From the NCBI GenBank assembly GCA_024277475.1, contig JAJRVC010000431.1:1-5724 (forward strand): DNA of 5,724 nt. Direction: 5' to 3'. Both the position numbers and the translations under genes were made by a program. Positions 4,651 to 5,724 of this stretch are shown in pieces (position 1 is the first letter of the stretch; every line of letters starts with the position of its first letter). The stretch comes from Deltaproteobacteria bacterium. GTDB lineage: Bacteria > Desulfobacterota > Desulfobacteria > Desulfobacterales > JAFDCJ01. The notes beneath the pieces were generated by a model. That model had not been told where the DNA came from and made no database searches. It saw only the letters and a list, made by a program, of their open reading frames with translations.

Positions 4651-5724
4651 TCACAAAAGCCCCAGCATTCGAGGAAGGGTCATGGTTATCGCCGGAATGT
4701 ACGTAACCAGCGCCAGGGTGAAAAGTGAAGCGATCAAAAAAGGCAATACGGCGATCACTACCTTCCCGAACGGATCACGGGAAATGTCGGCAGCGGCAAA
4801 AAGGCAGACGGCCAGCGGTGGCGTCAGCAGTCCGATGTTCAGATTGACGATCATTAAAATACCGAAGTGGACCGGATCGATGCCGATTTCCATTGCCAGA
4901 GGAGCTAACATTGGTGCAAAAAGAATAATCGAAGCCGAACAGTCCAGCCACATACCCAGCAGAATCAAGAAAAGATTGATCAGTATCAAAAGAATATATT
5001 TATTGTGGCTTACCGAGTAAAACAATCCTTTCACTTTTGCAGGAACATTTTCAATTCCAAAAACCCACGCCAGGATCGAACCGCAGCCGACAATTAACAG
5101 GAGTTTGGCCGAAAACAGAAATGCCGCCTGAAATATCGCTCCATAATCCCGCCATTTCAGGCTGCGATAAAAGAGGGAGGCGACCACAAAGGCATAAAGT
5201 ACCGCTATGCCGGCAGCTTCAGTCGGGGTAAAGACTCCTGATAAAATACCGAAAATAATAATCGCCGGCATCATCAAAGGAACCAGGGCATCTTTGGTGC
5301 CAAGAACCAGTTTTTTGGTCGTCAGGGGAATTTCAATTTTTGGGTATTCTCGCCGCCTGGCCAAAAAAACCACGATTATCATCTGAGACAGGCCCATTAG
5401 AATACCGGGAATGATGGCTGCCGCGAACAGAGCACCAATTGAGACCGAGGTCACCGCACCGTAGATGACGATAATCATGGAAGGCGGAATGATGGGACCG
5501 ATAATAGATGAGGATGCCGTGACGGCGGCAGCAAAAGGACCGTCATACCCCTGTTTTTTCATAGCCGGGATAAAAATCGAGCCGAGTGCTGCGATATCGC
5601 CCAATGCCACCCCCGTGATTCCGGCAAAAAGCATGGAAGCTAAAATATTTACATGGGCCAGCCCGCCGCGCCACCTCCCCACGATAAGATTGGCGTAATC
5701 TACAATTCGATCCGCAATTTTGCC
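4651..5724 (-). CDS. TRAP transporter large permease, DctM family (5' partial)
   Basis: 357 residues are visible up to the TGA at 4651-4653; the frame is still open at the right edge, so about 70 N-terminal residues of the usual ~425-430 are missing. The GTG at 5680-5682 is not the start, as family sequence (IADRIVDYANLIVG) continues before it. Family marks are RGGLAHVNILASMLFAGITG (19-38), GDIAALGSIFIPAM (42-55), IIGPIIPPSM (74-83), GVFTPTEAAGIAVLYA (163-178), GMWLDCSASIILFAPM (257-272) and NLNIGLLTPPLAVCLFAA (294-311). Many hydrophobic segments fit an inner-membrane protein. It forms the ion-coupled translocation channel of a tripartite carrier that imports organic acids or related solutes with a small DctQ subunit and a periplasmic DctP binding protein. 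Those partners are expected to the right of the window, upstream of this gene, which would then be last in its operon. Confidence 0.93.
   Translation of the reverse strand, partial: GKIADRIVDYANLIVGRWRGGLAHVNILASMLFAGITGVALGDIAALGSIFIPAMKKQGYDGPFAAAVTASSSIIGPIIPPSMIIVIYGAVTSVSIGALFAAAIIPGILMGLSQMIIVVFLARRREYPKIEIPLTTKKLVLGTKDALVPLMMPAIIIFGILSGVFTPTEAAGIAVLYAFVVASLFYRSLKWRDYGAIFQAAFLFSAKLLLIVGCGSILAWVFGIENVPAKVKGLFYSVSHNKYILLILINLFLILLGMWLDCSASIILFAPMLAPLAMEIGIDPVHFGILMIVNLNIGLLTPPLAVCLFAAADISRDPFGKVVIAVLPFLIASLFTLALVTYIPAITMTLPRMLGLL

Noticed and set aside
4640..5020. 126-codon plus-strand ORF opposite the TRAP permease
   Set aside because: It is antisense to clear DctM sequence and its composition is that of a reverse-complemented membrane protein gene.
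5680..5682. GTG as the start of the TRAP permease
   Set aside because: Fourteen further codons of family-like sequence precede it up to the window edge.
1..5724. CRISPR array, tRNA, rRNA, insertion sequence or toxin-antitoxin/defence cassette
   Set aside because: I found no regularly spaced repeats, cloverleaf, transposase motif or recognisable defence protein on either strand.

Overview
The window reads as ordinary, gene-dense bacterial chromosome of moderate GC content. The mix of genes suggests a marine or sediment Desulfobacterota-type bacterium (former Deltaproteobacteria): a spermidine-synthase-like protein fused to TPR repeats, a stand-alone response regulator, a DUF882 cell-wall peptidase homologue, a class I glutamine amidotransferase and a TRAP transporter permease. 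That placement is inference from gene content and protein style. There is no rRNA, tRNA, CRISPR array, transposase or phage gene here.

Layout. (1) Bases 1-1067, + strand: the 3' part of an aminopropyltransferase (spermidine synthase-like) gene with a C-terminal TPR region, cut by the left edge. (2) Bases 1107-1787, - strand: a complete metallo-beta-lactamase-fold hydrolase, convergent with gene 1. Its upstream region is the most structured part of the window. It holds a 10-codon ORF whose stop codon abuts the hydrolase start, a 22-bp operator-like palindrome over a candidate promoter, a GC hairpin, and a widely spaced inverted repeat spanning about 115 bp. (3) Bases 1988-3035, - strand: a two-gene operon, a single-domain response regulator followed with a 20-nt overlap by a membrane-anchored or secreted DUF882 (YcbK/MepK-like, M15-type) protein. 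The DUF882 protein has Gln where the family's last zinc-binding His is expected. (4) Bases 3036-3387: a 352-bp divergent intergenic region with short ATTCCA/TGGAAT repeats. (5) Bases 3388-4639, + strand: a GMP-synthase-like glutamine amidotransferase, then an SRPBCC-fold protein that appears to have its own promoter, whose -35 box overlaps the amidotransferase stop codon. (6) Bases 4651-5724, - strand: the C-terminal five-sixths of a TRAP transporter large permease (DctM type), cut by the right edge.

The genes do not form one pathway. There are two convergent junctions (1067/1107 and 4639/4651) and one divergent one (3035/3388), so the window is at least five transcription units. The only tight coupling is between the response regulator and the DUF882 protein, which suggests the regulator's output is linked to envelope or peptidoglycan remodelling. 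I see no convincing new multi-gene system. The best leads are the leader and operator of the hydrolase gene, and the substituted metal ligand in the DUF882 protein.
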